Of a DNA stretch of 37,859 nt, positions 16,069 through 27,196 are shown piece by piece (position 1 is the stretch's first letter; each line of letters opens with the position of its first letter). Where the stretch lies: positions 1-37,859 of the forward strand of contig NZ_JAOPXI010000058.1 of NCBI RefSeq assembly GCF_025965215.1, read 5' to 3'. The stretch comes from Marmoricola sp. Its GTDB lineage: Bacteria; Actinomycetota; Actinomycetes; Propionibacteriales; Nocardioidaceae. Made by a program: the position numbers and the translations under genes. The notes under the pieces are model-generated. The model made no database searches. It saw nothing but the letters and a program-made list of their open reading frames with translations, and had not been told where the DNA came from.

Positions 16069-16986
16069 TTGTCGCTCCCCACGTTGCCGACACTGCTGCG
16101 CGAGATGGTGGACGTGCCTGAGGTCGTCGTACCGATGGGTCGCTGGCTCGACGTCCCCGGTCGGGGCCGCACCTGGCTCACCGACATCCCCGGGCCCCTG
16201 CCCGATGCTCCGGCCGTGATTCTGCTGCACGCCGTGGGGTGCACCGGAATGCTGAGCTGGTTCCCGGTGATCGAGCAGCTCAGCGCCCGGTACCGGGTGG
16301 TGATCTTCGACCAGCGCTGGCACGGGCGCGGGATCATGTCCGAGCACTTCTCGATCCGCGAGTGTGCCGACGACGTCGCCGCGATCGCCAACCTCCTCGA
16401 CCTGGACTGGCCGATCGTGGCCGGCTACTCGATGGGCTCGATCATCGCGCAGCGTTGCTGGCGCCAGCACCCGAAACGCTTCGGCGGCATCGTGCTCGCC
16501 GCGACCACCGACCACTTCCGTACGACGGGAAGCGAGCGGTTCTTCCACCAGACCATGGAGCTCGGGATGGGCGCGCTGCGGACGCTGTCGCGATCCAAGG
16601 CGATCAGCACCGCGGCCCGGGCGACCACCGAGGTGCTCCTCGACCCGACCGACACTCACCAGTGGGCCCTGGCGGAGTGGCGCAGCACCAGCTCCTGGGC
16701 CGTCGCGCAAGCCGTCGCCGCCCTCGGCCGGCACCACTCGACGCCGTGGCTGGCCCAGATCGACATCCCGACCGCGGTCGTGGTCACGACCAAGGACAAG
16801 GTCCTCTCCCCCGAGCGCCAGCGCCTGATCGCGGCCACCATTCCCGGTGCGACGGTGCACGAGGCGGCGTGCGGCCATGCCGGCTGCGTGCTGGACTCGA
16901 AGGCCTTCGTTCCCGCGTTCCTGGAAGCCGTCGACACCACCGCGGGGCGGCGCGCGAGCCGTATCAAGGTCGCGTCGAAGACGTAG
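16069..16986 (+). CDS. Alpha/beta-hydrolase in the KstR regulon
   Basis: A 305-aa alpha/beta-hydrolase. Seen: the oxyanion segment LLHAVGCTG (52-60, replacing the usual HGxG), FDQRWHGRG, nucleophile elbow VAGYSMGSIIAQ (Ser121), TTKDKVLSPER carrying the acid residue, and the catalytic His in CGHAGCVL. The start TTG 16069 is supported by GAGGGT 5-6 nt upstream; TTG 16084 and ATG 16105 are later options. Its promoter shares the KstR operator with the side-chain operon, so it probably acts on a steroid ester, lactone or CoA ester. It is not HsaD, since it lacks GNSLGGG. The true substrate is unknown. Confidence 0.85.
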   Translation: MSLPTLPTLLREMVDVPEVVVPMGRWLDVPGRGRTWLTDIPGPLPDAPAVILLHAVGCTGMLSWFPVIEQLSARYRVVIFDQRWHGRGIMSEHFSIRECADDVAAIANLLDLDWPIVAGYSMGSIIAQRCWRQHPKRFGGIVLAATTDHFRTTGSERFFHQTMELGMGALRTLSRSKAISTAARATTEVLLDPTDTHQWALAEWRSTSSWAVAQAVAALGRHHSTPWLAQIDIPTAVVVTTKDKVLSPERQRLIAATIPGATVHEAACGHAGCVLDSKAFVPAFLEAVDTTAGRRASRIKVASKT

Positions 16987-17044
16987 TCGCGCGCGAAGAC
17001 CGCGTACTGTGGCCGCGGAGCACTACTCTTCCGATAGGTTTCAC

Positions 17045-17878
17045 ATGAGCGCCACTTCAGACAGCGGGACACGTGACAAGGCTGTGTCAGCCTTGACGAT
17101 CGCACCCGCGGCGACGCGTCGCCCGACCCGGATCCCGACCTTCATGCAGGTCAACCGGGTGCCGCTGGTGTGGTTCGAGCTGCTGCTGATCGTTGCCTTC
17201 GACCTTGCCTACGAGCGGGTGCGCAACCTGGTCCGGCAGGAGCCTGTCGTCGCGATCAACCACGGCCTCGAGGTACATCGCGTCAGCCAGTGGTTCCACG
17301 TCGATCTCGAGCTGGCGTTCAACAAGATCCTGATGGACCACCACTGGCTGGCGACCCTGGCGGACTACGACTACTCGATGCTGCACCTGCCCCTGACTGC
17401 CGGGGTGCTGGTCTGGGTCTTCTGGAAGCACCGCGACCGCTACCTGCCGATCCGAAACGTGCTGCTGGGCACGACCCTGCTCGGCCTGGTCGGGTTCTGG
17501 ATCTACCCGATGGCGCCCCCGCGGCTGCTGCCCGGGCAGGGCTTCGTGGACACGGTCGTCTACTACAAGACCTGGGGGTCGTGGGGAGATCCGAAGGTCG
17601 CCCACGCGACGAACCAGTTCGCCGCGATGCCGAGCCTGCACTGTGCCTGGGCGCTGTGGTGCGGCCTGTGCCTTTTCTTCCTCGCCCGTAACCGTGCCGT
17701 ACGAACGTTCGGCGCCCTCTACCCGGTGTGGACCGTCTTCGTCGTCATCGGTACGGCGAACCACTTCCTGCTGGACTCGCTCGCCGGTCTAGCCTGCGTC
17801 GCGATCACATCGGGTCTCGTGTGGAAGATCTACGGGCGCCATCCCTGGGTGCTCCACGAGCCACCTACGACGTCCTGA
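17045..17878 (+). CDS. PAP2-family integral membrane protein
   Basis: A 277-aa membrane protein of the PAP2 / inositolphosphotransferase-like group (Aur1-type PAP2_3). Several hydrophobic segments are visible: about residues 38-55, 116-135, 140-160 and the C-terminal pairs. The phosphatase-like catalytic motifs are QFAAMPSLHCAWALW (His of the second motif) and GTANHFLLDSLAGL (His and Asp of the third). Such enzymes hydrolyse or transfer lipid phosphates at the membrane. ATG 17045 follows TAGGTT/TACTCT boxes closely, so any leader is very short. No KstR site is seen. The natural lipid substrate cannot be stated. Confidence 0.85.
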   Translation: MSATSDSGTRDKAVSALTIAPAATRRPTRIPTFMQVNRVPLVWFELLLIVAFDLAYERVRNLVRQEPVVAINHGLEVHRVSQWFHVDLELAFNKILMDHHWLATLADYDYSMLHLPLTAGVLVWVFWKHRDRYLPIRNVLLGTTLLGLVGFWIYPMAPPRLLPGQGFVDTVVYYKTWGSWGDPKVAHATNQFAAMPSLHCAWALWCGLCLFFLARNRAVRTFGALYPVWTVFVVIGTANHFLLDSLAGLACVAITSGLVWKIYGRHPWVLHEPPTTS

Positions 17879-17893
17879 CGAGGCCGGATCGGA

Positions 17894-17907
17894 TCGCTTC
17901 GAAGCGA
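17894..17907. terminator. Short palindrome after the PAP2 gene, possible terminator
   Basis: TCGCTTCGAAGCGA is a perfect 14-bp palindrome that can fold as a 5-bp stem with a TCGA loop, 16 nt after the stop at 17878. There is no T tract, so it could equally be a protein-binding site. Confidence 0.3.
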
Positions 17908-18028
17908 CGTTCACGCTCGACCTCTTCCGCCTGGGCCCGAGGGCCATTACGTTGTCAGGGTCGTTCGGTTCAGCGCGGGTGACGGATGCCCACGTCCGCC
18001 AGATGGCGGGTCACTTAGTGGAGGGCAC

Positions 18029-20575
18029 ATGCAACGTCGTAGGTCAAAGCCAGCCTCAGCAGTCTTCATGGCAGCCATCGCACTCGGCCTGGTGATACCT
18101 GCCGGCCTCGCGAGCGCGTCCAATGGCAACGGTCACCTCCACGGGGCGGCCAAGCAGCAGGTGGCCTACCGGCACTACGCCAAGACACACGGCGCGACAG
18201 GCAGCCGCAATCAAGGCGGGGACGACGGAGACCTCGCCGATCAGCAGGATGCCTACTCGTTCGAGCGCACCGCGCCCAGTACCACTCTCTCCGGCGGCGC
18301 ACTTGACGCGGCCGTGAGCCAGGCACAGTCGATGACCAAGTCAGGCGGCACGTGGCAGGAACTCACGACGCTGCCCTACAACGGTCAGCCGGCTTCCTAC
18401 ACCGACCCGTTCTGGAGCAACCTCGGCGCCGGCTTCTCGATCGTCGGTGGGCGGACCACCGCACTGGCGGTCGGTCCCGATGGAACGTGGTTCGCGGGCA
18501 CGGCTGACGGCGGTGTCTGGACCTCCAAGGATCAGGGACAGCACTGGACTCCGACCTTCGACTCGATGTCGACGCTCTCGATCGGCGCACTCGCCGTGAA
18601 CCCCGTCGACGGATCCGTCTGGGTCGGCACCGGCGAGGCGAACACCAGCCAGGACAGCTACGCAGGAACCGGTGTGTATCGCACCAGTAACGACGGGACC
18701 AGCTACCAGCGCGTCGGTGACGATTCGTCGGGCGGCAACCCGCTGGTGTCGCACACGGTGTTCCAGATGGCGTTCGACCAGAGCGGCAACGCCTACGCAG
18801 CCACGAACGATGGGCTCTGGCGCATGGCCGCCGGTGGGACCAGCTGGGTCGAGGTTCTCGCACCCGCCGGCGAGCCGCAGTTCCCGCCCTATGCGAACCA
18901 GACCACCTCGGTCGCCATCGTGCCGGGCACCGGTGGCTCGACGGTGATTGCGGCCGTGGGGTGGCGTTCGACCGCCTTCCCGACCAATGGCTTCTACCAG
19001 TCAACCGACGGCGGGCTGCACTTCTCGGCCGTCACCCTCAGCGGCGACATCAACGCCTCCGACATCGGACGCACGACGTTCGCGTACTCGGCCGACGGCA
19101 CGAAGTTGTACGCCACGGTCGAGGCACCCTCGACGGTCGCCCTGCAGGGCATCTTCGTCTCGAACGGCACGCCGGCCAGCGTCTCCGGGCCGTGGACCAA
19201 GGTTGCCGACGGGCCCAAGCTCGCCAGCTCAGGTGCTGCCGGATTCTTCGGGACGCCTGGTGAGCAGTCCTGGTACAACCAGGACCTCGCCGTTGACCCG
19301 AACGACCCGAACCACCTCTACGCCGGCCTCGAAGAGGTCTACCAGTCCAACGACGGTGGCACGACCTGGGTGACGGCAAGCCCGTACTGGAACTACAGCT
19401 ACCCCTGCGAAGCCACGACCTGCCCGAACACCACGCACCCGGATCAGCACGCGATGATGATCGTGGGCGACAAGATCGTGATCGGCAACGACGGTGGGGT
19501 CTACAGCCGGCCGCTCAGTGACGCCAACCAGAACGACGGCACCTGGCAGGACCTCAATGCCACGCTGCACAGCCTGCAGTACTACGACGCACGGGCCGGA
19601 AAGCTCGGCGGTCATGGCCTCGCGGTCTGGGGCGGTCTGCAGGACAACGGCACCTCGGTCCTCACCAGCGGAGCTTCGCAGATGGCGGAGCCGGCCGGTG
19701 GGGATGGCTTCGACGTGATCGTCGACCCGCAGAACGGCAACAACATGGTCGGCGAGTACACGAACGGGACCCTGTACTCCTCGACCGATGGCGGGCATCA
19801 CTTCGCTGACTTCGTCAGCCCGACGTGTGCCGCGCAGGACATCACCGGGCTACCCGGCGGAGAGCGCAGCGGCTGCGACCCAGGCGCCCGGTTCGTCACG
19901 CCGATCGCCCCTGACGCGCAGAACAAGAGCGTCTGGGTCCTGGGCGGCGAAGACGTGTGGGTGACCAAGGCGGGGTGGCACACCACCTGCCTCCAGAGCT
20001 CGTGCTCGTGGCAGAACGTGTACGACACCGGTGCGGGCAACGCAGTGACGGCAGTCGCCTCGACTGGTGGCGGCAGCGTCATCTACGCCGGGTGGGTCGG
20101 CGGGGGTGGCAACCCCGGTCCCGCGTTCGCGACCGGTATCGCCACCAACTACGGCGGCACGTGGCACCAGATCAACATGTCGGGACTGCCGAACCGCTAC
20201 GTCGCCGGCGTGACCGTCGATCCCACGAACCCGGCGCATGCCTACGCCGTGTTCAACGGATACTCGCGGCGGTGGATCCCCGGTGGCGGCGTCGGCCACG
20301 TCTTCGAGACTCGCAACGGTGGCAGTTCGTGGACTGACATCTCGGGCAACCTGCCCGACATCGCGTGCGATGCGCTGCTGTTGGGGCAGGGCAAGGTGGC
20401 GGTGGCCTCCGACGCAGGTGTGTTCACCGCCGCCGAGAACAAGGGCGCCAACACGTCCTGGTCGGTGCTCGGGAGCGGCCTGCCGAACGTGTCGGTCAAC
20501 GACCTCACCCCTGGACCGGATGGTTACATCTACGCCGGTACCCACGGTCGGGGCATCTGGAGGATCGCGTACTGA
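18029..20575 (+). CDS. Secreted Asp-box / sortilin-like beta-propeller protein
   Basis: An 848-aa exported protein. Residues 1-31 form a signal peptide (RRR, then AVFMAAIALGLVIPAGLASA). A low-complexity Asp/Gly/Gln region follows to about 80, then repeated beta-propeller units to the end. Asp-box-type repeats are visible: TSKDQGQHWT, TSNDGTSYQ, STDGGLHFS, SNDGGTTWV, STDGGHHFA and TRNGGSSWTD, alternating with LAVNPVDGSVWVGT and VDPTNPAHAYAVF strands. This is the pattern of VPS10/sortilin-like and BNR glycosidase-like folds, but I see no catalytic motif. GGAGGG before ATG 18029 is a good ribosome site. Carbohydrate or protein binding outside the cell is likely; a true enzyme activity is unproven. 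It may be unrelated to steroid use. Confidence 0.88.
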   Translation: MQRRRSKPASAVFMAAIALGLVIPAGLASASNGNGHLHGAAKQQVAYRHYAKTHGATGSRNQGGDDGDLADQQDAYSFERTAPSTTLSGGALDAAVSQAQSMTKSGGTWQELTTLPYNGQPASYTDPFWSNLGAGFSIVGGRTTALAVGPDGTWFAGTADGGVWTSKDQGQHWTPTFDSMSTLSIGALAVNPVDGSVWVGTGEANTSQDSYAGTGVYRTSNDGTSYQRVGDDSSGGNPLVSHTVFQMAFDQSGNAYAATNDGLWRMAAGGTSWVEVLAPAGEPQFPPYANQTTSVAIVPGTGGSTVIAAVGWRSTAFPTNGFYQSTDGGLHFSAVTLSGDINASDIGRTTFAYSADGTKLYATVEAPSTVALQGIFVSNGTPASVSGPWTKVADGPKLASSGAAGFFGTPGEQSWYNQDLAVDPNDPNHLYAGLEEVYQSNDGGTTWVTASPYWNYSYPCEATTCPNTTHPDQHAMMIVGDKIVIGNDGGVYSRPLSDANQNDGTWQDLNATLHSLQYYDARAGKLGGHGLAVWGGLQDNGTSVLTSGASQMAEPAGGDGFDVIVDPQNGNNMVGEYTNGTLYSSTDGGHHFADFVSPTCAAQDITGLPGGERSGCDPGARFVTPIAPDAQNKSVWVLGGEDVWVTKAGWHTTCLQSSCSWQNVYDTGAGNAVTAVASTGGGSVIYAGWVGGGGNPGPAFATGIATNYGGTWHQINMSGLPNRYVAGVTVDPTNPAHAYAVFNGYSRRWIPGGGVGHVFETRNGGSSWTDISGNLPDIACDALLLGQGKVAVASDAGVFTAAENKGANTSWSVLGSGLPNVSVNDLTPGPDGYIYAGTHGRGIWRIAY

Positions 20576-20591
20576 CGCTCGCCGGGAGCAG

Positions 20592-21989
20592 CTAACCGAG
20601 GACGGCGGCGTACAGCGCGTCGAGCTCGGCCGGGAAGTCGTCGGCCAGGTCCTGGATGTCGGCCATCGCGTCGCGGCAGCCGATCAGGCCGACGTGCATC
20701 CGGCCGTTGGTGCTCATCACCGTCACGTTGAGGCCGGCGCCGTGGAAGATCGGGCCGAGCGGGTAGAAGCCGTCGATCCGGGCACCCACGAAGTACAGCG
20801 GGACCGGCGGGCCGGGCACGTTGGAGATCACCAGGTTGTGGATCACCGGACCCTTGTCGGCCAGCCGCAGCTTGGCCACGGCACGGACCGCAAGGCCGAA
20901 GGTGCGGGGCGCGGCGAACTCAGCCCAGTCCTGCAGGGTGTCGGCCGGGATCGCCTTGTGGTGCTCTTTGGCGTTCGCGTTGTCCGCAGCGAGCTGGCGC
21001 AGCCGTTCGACCGGGTCGGCGATGTCGGTCCCGAGCTTGGCGAACAGCGTGGAGACCTTGTTGGTGCCCTCCGACCTCGTCGAGGTCTGGTGCACCGAGA
21101 CCGGGACGCTGGCCAGCAACGAGGACTCGGGCAGCTCGCCGTGTTGCTCGAGGTAGCGGCGCAGGGCGCCACCACTGATCGCCAGCACGACGTCGTTGAC
21201 GGTCGCACCCTCGACCGCATGCCGGATCTCCTTGATCCTGTCCAGCGAGATGTCGGCGTACCCGATGGTGCGCCGGCCGCCGATGTTGCTGTTGAACGAC
21301 GTGCGCGGGGCCGTCAGCGGTGCCGCCATCGCGGTCCCGCTTCGGGCACGGCCGATGGTCTTGGTGACCAGCGAGGCCGTCGGACCGACCAGCCGGAACG
21401 CCTTCATCGGCTTGGCGAGGTTGTTCAGCATGCCGCGGCCGAAGAGCTCCCAGTCGCCGGGCGCCGTACCGGCGGACTCGCCCTTCTCGGCGAGGTCGAG
21501 CAACGGGGCGTTCGGTTCCAGGCTGCACAGGAAGGAGACCAGGTTCGAGCCGGAGACGCCGTCGACACTGGCGTGATGCATCTTGGTGAAGACAGCGATC
21601 TTGCCCGAGGCCAGACCCTCGATCACCCACATCTCCCACAGCGGTCGCGATCGGTCCAGCGGGATGCCCGCCAGGTGACCGCACACCTCACGCAGCTCGG
21701 CGGGTCCGCCGGGTGCCGGTACGGCGAGCCGGTGCACGTGCCGGTCGATGTCGAAGTCAACGTCATCGATCCACACCGGGTGGTCGATCTCGAGCGGAAC
21801 CTCCTTCAGCTTGCGCCGGAAGTCCGGGATCGTCGCGACGCGGGCCTCAAGCACCGTCTTCATCTCCGGGAACGAGTACTCCCCCGGTACGGTCGACGGG
21901 TCCAGGACGAGAATCCCGCAGACGTGCATCAGCTGCGCCGAGCTCTCCAGGTAGAGGAAGCTGGCATCGAGCCCGCTGAGTCGCTTCAT
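20592..21989 (-). CDS. Wax ester synthase / diacylglycerol acyltransferase (WS/DGAT)
   Basis: A 465-aa acyltransferase transferring acyl-CoA to diacylglycerol or a fatty or sterol alcohol to make storage lipid. It has the hallmark catalytic motif HHASVDG (138-144), PLW (116-118), TVNDVVLAISGGALRRYL and the C-terminal SNVPGPPVPLYF, so it looks complete. It starts MKRLSGLDASFLYLE at ATG 21989, 6 nt after TAGGAT (22001-21996), a leaderless arrangement. It shares a 53-bp divergent promoter with the esterase gene, with a near-match KstR operator in the middle. That suggests it stores acyl groups when cholesterol or its fatty esters are used (inference). Confidence 0.93.
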   Translation of the reverse strand: MKRLSGLDASFLYLESSAQLMHVCGILVLDPSTVPGEYSFPEMKTVLEARVATIPDFRRKLKEVPLEIDHPVWIDDVDFDIDRHVHRLAVPAPGGPAELREVCGHLAGIPLDRSRPLWEMWVIEGLASGKIAVFTKMHHASVDGVSGSNLVSFLCSLEPNAPLLDLAEKGESAGTAPGDWELFGRGMLNNLAKPMKAFRLVGPTASLVTKTIGRARSGTAMAAPLTAPRTSFNSNIGGRRTIGYADISLDRIKEIRHAVEGATVNDVVLAISGGALRRYLEQHGELPESSLLASVPVSVHQTSTRSEGTNKVSTLFAKLGTDIADPVERLRQLAADNANAKEHHKAIPADTLQDWAEFAAPRTFGLAVRAVAKLRLADKGPVIHNLVISNVPGPPVPLYFVGARIDGFYPLGPIFHGAGLNVTVMSTNGRMHVGLIGCRDAMADIQDLADDFPAELDALYAAVLG

Positions 21990-21995
21990 GGGGGC

Positions 21996-22036
21996 ATCCT
22001 AAGCGCGATTGAAACATGTTCTCGTTCGGCTAGGCT
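21996..22036. promoter_or_regulatory. Mirrored leaderless promoters with near-match KstR operator
   Basis: TGAAACATGTTCTC (22010-22023) fits TNNAACNNGTTNNA except for the last base. It is flanked by TAGGAT on the minus strand (22001-21996), 6 nt before ATG 21989, and TAGGCT on the plus strand (22031-22036), 6 nt before ATG 22043. The operator lies upstream of both -10 boxes rather than over them. Confidence 0.6.
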
Positions 22037-22042
22037 CGGTGC

Positions 22043-23290
22043 ATGGGTTTCACGCGACGGCGGGCCGTCACCGCACTCCTCACTGCCAATGCCTTGCGGC
22101 CCCTCGGTGGCTACGCTGCCCCGCTCGGGTTCGCGATGGGCTGGCCCACCAGTGAGCTCGCACCGCAGCTGCTCGCGCTGACCGCCCTCGACTCCGCCCA
22201 GGCACTCCTGCGCGGCAAGGCCACCAACCGCGGGATCTTCCTCGCTGGTGCCGCAGCCGCGGGCCTCGGCTACCTGATCAACCGTTCACGGGCCTCAGGC
22301 CCTCTGGCCGAGCTCCAGTTGACCGACTCGCTCGGCGCCGACTACCTGAGCACGATCCCGAACCGGTCGGCCGATGACGACCTCCGGACACCGCTACGTG
22401 ACCTCGCGCGGCCGTTCGCGATGATGAAGCCGGGCGTCGAGGTGATCCGCAACATCAACTACCGCGACGGCGGCAGCAGGGCGCGCCTGGACATCTACCG
22501 CCCGGCGGGCGTCGACCTGGCCAACGCCCCGGTGCTGGTGCAGGTCCACGGTGGCGGCTGGACGATCGGCGACAAGCGGCAGCAGGGCCTGCTGCTGATG
22601 AACCGGATGGCAGCGCGCGGCTGGGTCTGCGTGGCCATGAACTACCGGTTGGCACCGAAGAACCCGTTTCCGGCGCAGATCATCGACGTGAAGAAAGCAC
22701 TGGCCTGGACGCGCGAGAACATCGCCTCCTACGGGGGTGACCCGTCGTACCTGGTCATCACCGGCGGCTCCGCCGGTGGCCATCTCGCGGCACTGGCGGC
22801 GCTGACCCCCGAGGTCAGGGAGTACCAGCCCGGCTTCGAGGACGCCGACACCAGGGTCTCGGCCTGCGTGCCGTTCTACGGCGTGTACGACCTCGCCGGC
22901 CTGACCGGGGACAAGGCGGCCGTGGAGATGCGCGACATGTTCCTCGGGCCCCGGATCTTCAAGCTGAACCCGAAGGCTCATCCGGAAGCCTTCGAGCTGG
23001 CTTCGCCGATCGCGCACGTCACCGCCGACGCCCCGGACTTCTTCGTGCTGCACGGTGAGTTCGACAGTCTGGTCTCGGTCCGACAGGCGCGCGCTTTCGT
23101 TGCCAAGCTGCGCGAGGTCTCCCCCGGTATGACCACCTATCTCGAGCTGCCGGGCGCCCAGCACGCCTTCGAGGTGTTCTCCTCGATCCGCTCCCAGCAG
23201 GTGATCCGGTCGGTCGAGCGCTGGCTCGAGTGGCACCGGGCCAACCGGCGTACGGCGACGAGCGACGAGCTGGTCTCAAGCTCGGGGTAG
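22043..23290 (+). CDS. Hormone-sensitive-lipase-type esterase
   Basis: A 415-aa alpha/beta-hydrolase of the HSL/BD-FAE-like type. Seen: HGGGW oxyanion motif at 169-173, nucleophile elbow GGSAGGHLAAL (Ser243), Asp341 in LHGEFDSLV and His374 in PGAQHAFEVF. An N-terminal stretch of about 80 aa contains hydrophobic helices (ALLTANALRPLGGYAAPLGF, IFLAGAAAAGLGYLI) that probably anchor it to the membrane. It may release fatty acids from sterol esters or glycerides. Context (WS/DGAT divergent, near-match KstR operator) favours a role in lipid turnover during sterol growth. It resembles mycobacterial Lip enzymes. Its last 15 bp overlap the 3' end of the convergent fadE34. Confidence 0.9.
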   Translation: MGFTRRRAVTALLTANALRPLGGYAAPLGFAMGWPTSELAPQLLALTALDSAQALLRGKATNRGIFLAGAAAAGLGYLINRSRASGPLAELQLTDSLGADYLSTIPNRSADDDLRTPLRDLARPFAMMKPGVEVIRNINYRDGGSRARLDIYRPAGVDLANAPVLVQVHGGGWTIGDKRQQGLLLMNRMAARGWVCVAMNYRLAPKNPFPAQIIDVKKALAWTRENIASYGGDPSYLVITGGSAGGHLAALAALTPEVREYQPGFEDADTRVSACVPFYGVYDLAGLTGDKAAVEMRDMFLGPRIFKLNPKAHPEAFELASPIAHVTADAPDFFVLHGEFDSLVSVRQARAFVAKLREVSPGMTTYLELPGAQHAFEVFSSIRSQQVIRSVERWLEWHRANRRTATSDELVSSSG

Positions 23291-25318
23291 CCCCAGCAGG
23301 CGTTCGCCGGCCACATTACGGAGAATTTGCGTGGTCCCGCCGGCGATCGAGAGACAGCGGTTGCGCAGGAACAGGTCGGTGGCTTTCAGGGCCCGCTCGC
23401 TGCCGGTGAACATGTCGGCACCCAGCAGCTCCATCGCGAGCTCGGCCGAGTCCTGGCGGCTGCGGACGCCGACGAGCTTGGCGACACTGGACTCGGCGCC
23501 GGGGCCCTGTCCCGCGATCGACCGCAGGGTCGAGCGGGTGCCGAGCAGCTTGACGACCTGGGCGAGCGCGATCGCCCGTCCGACCTTCTCCGGTGCGCTC
23601 GGCGAGGTGACCTCGTCGAGGAGCTCGATCGCGAGTTCAACGCTGTCTCCGAGCTTGGAGCCGGCCATCGCGACGCGCTCGTTGGCCAGGGTGGTGCGCG
23701 CCAGCCGCCAGCCGCCGTTGACCTCACCGACGACGCAGTCGTCGGGCACGAACACATCGTCCAGGAACACCTCGTTGAAGAGGGCTTCGCCGGTCAGCTC
23801 GCGCAGCGGCCGCACCTCGATCCCGGAGCTCTTCATGTCGACCAGGAAGTAGGTGATTCCGGCGTGCGGCTTGGCGTCAGCGTCGGTACGGGCCAGGCAG
23901 ACCCCCCAGTCCGCCCGCTCGGCGATCGAGTTCCAGACCTTCTGGCCGCTCAGCAGCCAGCCGCCCTCGGTCCGTTCGGCCTTCATCCGCAGCGACGCCA
24001 GGTCAGAGCCTGCGCCCGGTTCGCTGAACAGCTGGCACCAGGTGATCTCCCCGGTCAGCGTCGGAGCCACGAAGCGCGCGCGCTGCTCGTCGGTCCCTCC
24101 GTCGAGGATCGTCGGGGCGGCCCAGGCTCCGATGACCAGGTCCGGGCGTTCGACCGCGGCCGCGGCGAACTCCTGCTCGATCACCAGCTGCTGGACCGGT
24201 CCGGCGCCCAGTCCGTACGGCGCCGGCCAGTGCGGGGTGAGGTAGCCCGACGCCGCCAGGGCTGCACGCCGTTCGCTGTCCGGAAGCTGCGCGATCCGCT
24301 GAGCCTCGGCCTGCGCGGCGGCACGGAACTCCTCGTCGAGGCCGCCGAAGTCGATATCCCCGGAACGCCGTACGCCGGCGCGTGCGCTGTCGCTGAGCTC
24401 GACCGCGAACCGACCGGTGTCACCCACGAAGGCGCGCAACGCGATCGCGCGACGCAGGTAGAAGTGGGCGTCGTGCTCGAAGGTGAAGCCGATCCCGCCG
24501 AGCACCTGGATGCAGGCCTTCGCCACCTCGACGGCGCCGTCGAAGCAGATCGTGGCGGCGACCCGTGCGGCAAACGCAGCCTGGTCACCACCGTGCTCGG
24601 CGGCCTCAGCGGCATCCCACGCGGCGGCGGTGACGCTCTCACTGATCTCGAGCATCTCGGCGCACAGGTGCTTGACGGCCTGGAAGGCGCCGATCTTCTG
24701 ACCGAACTGCTCGCGTACCTTCGCGTACTCCACCGCGGTGTCCAGGCACCACCGCGCGATACCGGAGGCCTCGGCCGCTGCGAGCACGATCAGCTCCAGC
24801 GGCGCGTCGAGGGAGGCGGCGTCACCGGTCACGACCCCGAAGGTCCGGGTCAGGTCGACCGAGTCACCGGGCCCGATCGGAACCTGATCGGCCGGACGCA
24901 CTGCCAGCGCGCCGCCGACCGGGACCGACAGGTGGGTGACGCCCTGGGCGTTCATGACGGCGCGAGTATCGATGCCGAGCCCGACCGTGAACGCACCCTC
25001 GGCGATGCCGGCGCGCAGGTCCTCGTCGTCGTGGATCAACCCGGCGACGGTCGTGGTGAGCAGGGGGCCGGGGACGAGCGCGTAAGCAGCGGCCTCAAGT
25101 GCGACGGCCTGGTCGACCAGCGTCCCGCCGCCCCCGCCGACTGCCTCCGGCAGTGCGATCGCGGTGATGCCCATCTCGGCGGCACGGGCTCCCCAGGCAG
25201 CAAGCGAGGCCGGAACGCCCTCGGCAGCACGGATCGCGTCCACCGAGCCCTGGCTCTCGGCCCACTTGCGGACGGAGGCCGCGAGCTCGCTGTGCTCGTC
25301 ACTGATCCCGATCGGCAT
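23276..25318 (-). CDS. fadE34: FadE34-like two-domain acyl-CoA dehydrogenase (ChsE3)
   Basis: A 680-aa tandem acyl-CoA dehydrogenase matching FadE34 of M. tuberculosis. That enzyme oxidises the 5-carbon side chain of the cholesterol acid CoA ester (3-oxochol-4-en-24-oyl-CoA). N half: EYAKVREQFGQKIGAFQAVKH (198-217) and QVLGGIGFTFEHDAHFYLRR (271-290). C half from about 330: SEPGAGSDLASLRMK, SGQKVWNSIAERADW, and the terminal SIAGGTTQILRNVAGERLLG. ATG 25318 with AGGAGA 6 nt upstream is the start; frames further upstream run through the repeat and operator and are not coding. A leader of about 70 nt carries a dispersed repeat. Unlike chsE1E2 this fusion is the usual state for FadE34. Confidence 0.93.
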   Translation of the reverse strand: MPIGISDEHSELAASVRKWAESQGSVDAIRAAEGVPASLAAWGARAAEMGITAIALPEAVGGGGGTLVDQAVALEAAAYALVPGPLLTTTVAGLIHDDEDLRAGIAEGAFTVGLGIDTRAVMNAQGVTHLSVPVGGALAVRPADQVPIGPGDSVDLTRTFGVVTGDAASLDAPLELIVLAAAEASGIARWCLDTAVEYAKVREQFGQKIGAFQAVKHLCAEMLEISESVTAAAWDAAEAAEHGGDQAAFAARVAATICFDGAVEVAKACIQVLGGIGFTFEHDAHFYLRRAIALRAFVGDTGRFAVELSDSARAGVRRSGDIDFGGLDEEFRAAAQAEAQRIAQLPDSERRAALAASGYLTPHWPAPYGLGAGPVQQLVIEQEFAAAAVERPDLVIGAWAAPTILDGGTDEQRARFVAPTLTGEITWCQLFSEPGAGSDLASLRMKAERTEGGWLLSGQKVWNSIAERADWGVCLARTDADAKPHAGITYFLVDMKSSGIEVRPLRELTGEALFNEVFLDDVFVPDDCVVGEVNGGWRLARTTLANERVAMAGSKLGDSVELAIELLDEVTSPSAPEKVGRAIALAQVVKLLGTRSTLRSIAGQGPGAESSVAKLVGVRSRQDSAELAMELLGADMFTGSERALKATDLFLRNRCLSIAGGTTQILRNVAGERLLGLPRA

Positions 25319-25335
25319 GCCTATCTCCTGCACTC

Positions 25336-27189
<1,854 letters not shown>

Positions 27190-27196
27190 CCGGGCC

